A stretch of DNA of 15,060 bases, from the NCBI GenBank assembly GCA_049509395.1, contig JBEKZY010000104.1, forward strand, positions 1 to 15,060, read 5' to 3'. Below, in pieces: positions 14,131 through 15,060 of this stretch. The notes under the pieces are model-generated. The model did no database searches. It was not told the DNA's origin and was given only the letters and a program-made list of their open reading frames with translations. Source of the stretch: JBEKIK01 sp049509395 (GTDB lineage Bacteria; Planctomycetota; Planctomycetia; Pirellulales; Thermoguttaceae). Within the stretch, counting starts at the first letter, position 1, and each line of letters opens with the position of its first letter. A program made the translations under genes and the position numbers.

Positions 14131-15060
14131 GTGGTGAAAAAAAGAAACCGAAAAGCTCAGAAAAAAAACTGTGATGCGGCGGATGCCTCTAAATTTGTCG
14201 TTGCGCCTATGGCGCCGATTGGCCGGCGACCGGCTGATAAGCGGCTTTGGATTGCATTGAGTTTAGTTGTCCTGTTGCTGTCTGGCTGGCTCTTATTCTT
14301 TAATCTGGGGCATTATTATCTTTGGTGTGACGAGGCCGATACCGCGCTGTTTGCCAAGGGAATTGCCCGCACCGGCGACACTTCAGCCCTGATCGATCAA
14401 AATATATATGCGTATCATCATGGAGCGTGCCTGAAGAACCTGTGCGGGCGATATCAACCTCCCGTGCCTTATTACATAGCCGCCCCGTTTGTCGGGGCGG
14501 ATGGCACGGGCTCTTTTTGGCCGCGTTTTCCCTTCGCTGTCTGCGGCCTGTTAAGCGTTTGTTTGCTTTTGTACTGGATGATACAAAGCGGCATATGTAG
14601 AGTTTTTCCTGTTTTGCCGCCAGTGCCGGTACTTTTCCCTGACAATTCTGCTCTCCCTGGCGGTTGCCTATATATATATGAATTGGAAGGGGCAATGGTG
14701 GGAATATATGGGGTTCGTGCTGGCCTCGGTTCTATTGCTGGGCACGAACTACCTGTCGTATGCCGCATTGTACGCCGTATTGGCCTGCGATTACCTTTTA
14801 TTCGCTCGCCGCCATTTGAAGTTGAAATTTGGCCAGTGGCTCTTATTGCTGGGGCCGCAGCTCATCATAGGCATTGTTACGTTGTGGATCTTCAATCCGA
14901 CCGGGGATGAAGTAGCGCCGGATTTGCCCGGGCGAGACATTTTCCTCGACAAACTTCTGCTTTTATGGTGGAACTTACGGGATCTTAACGCAAGCGAATT
15001 CTACATCGGCGTGGTAATGCTGGCCGCACTGCCGGTGTATATCTGGAAACGAAACATTTG
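14131..15060 (+). pseudogene. GT39-family membrane glycosyltransferase, frame broken and 3' partial
   Basis: GTG 14131 (or GTG 14134) opens a frame with a basic N-terminus, a first membrane helix (39-58) and the GT-C motif WCDEA (D67, E68). It continues with TALFAKGIARTGDTSALID, RYQPPVPYYIAAPF and WPRFPFAVCGLLSV. These are typical of dolichyl-phosphate-mannose-type (GT39) transferases, which move sugars from a lipid carrier at the membrane. After residue 150 (about 14580) this frame loses sense. The next frame, open from 14582 to the window end, reads FFLFCRQCRYFSLTILLSL, then LLLGTNYLSYAALYAVLACDYLL, WIFNPTGDE and KLLLLWWNLRDLNASEF, clearly the same family continuing. The break lies at about 14582-14612. 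From memory of the family, some 25-30 residues with a helix seem missing there, so a small deletion may accompany the shift. A sequencing or assembly error is the alternative. No ribosome site is evident. Confidence 0.75.

Overview
The window looks like a chromosomal segment of a planctomycete (Planctomycetota, probably Pirellulales-like; the order is a guess). Three things point there. It carries the secreted-protein trio DUF1549/DUF1553, DUF1501 and pre-peptidase C-terminal (PPC) protein typical of that phylum. It has PEP-CTERM proteins with autotransporter-like beta-helical repeats. It also has short palindromic repeats that are translated in frame as runs such as PHPSPLPKGEG. GC content appears moderate in genes, and several spacers are clearly AT-rich.

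Layout. Positions 1-1443 (+) hold the 3' part of a PEP-CTERM protein with an L-type-lectin-like domain. After an AT-rich spacer comes a YbhN/MprF-type integral membrane protein (1864-2883, +). It ends one base from the stop of a convergent, secreted GH28 polygalacturonase-like PEP-CTERM protein (2885-4864, -). The minus strand then carries, in transcription order 11067 to 5111, DUF1549/DUF1553, DUF1501, the PPC protein and a small CxxC protein. A secreted GH27 alpha-galactosidase-like enzyme (11311-12795, -) lies upstream with its own terminator-like hairpin. The right end (12796-15060) is gene-poor. It has a doubtful 200-codon ORF with a good terminator inside it, a 40-codon ORF with a strong ribosome site, and a GT39-family membrane glycosyltransferase whose reading frame is broken and which runs off the window.

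How the genes may work together. The lectin-like protein, the GH28 enzyme and the GH27 enzyme suit capture and breakdown of plant or algal polysaccharide (pectin and galactosides) outside the cytoplasm. The lectin and GH28 proteins share a homologous C-terminal module ending in a sorting signal. The DUF1549/DUF1501/PPC trio is a recurrent planctomycete set of exported proteins of unknown biochemical role, probably linked to surface polymer handling. That link is inference.

The most unusual feature is structural. Two adjacent genes of the trio each carry a repeat element within their first codons, upstream of a cleavable export signal and in frame. In DUF1501 this is a 36-bp palindromic repeat. 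In the PPC gene it is a 165-bp composite of hairpins bounded by perfect 25-bp inverted repeats and preceded by CTAG, which resembles REP/RAYT elements. I saw no CRISPR array, tRNA, rRNA, complete transposase, or known defence system.
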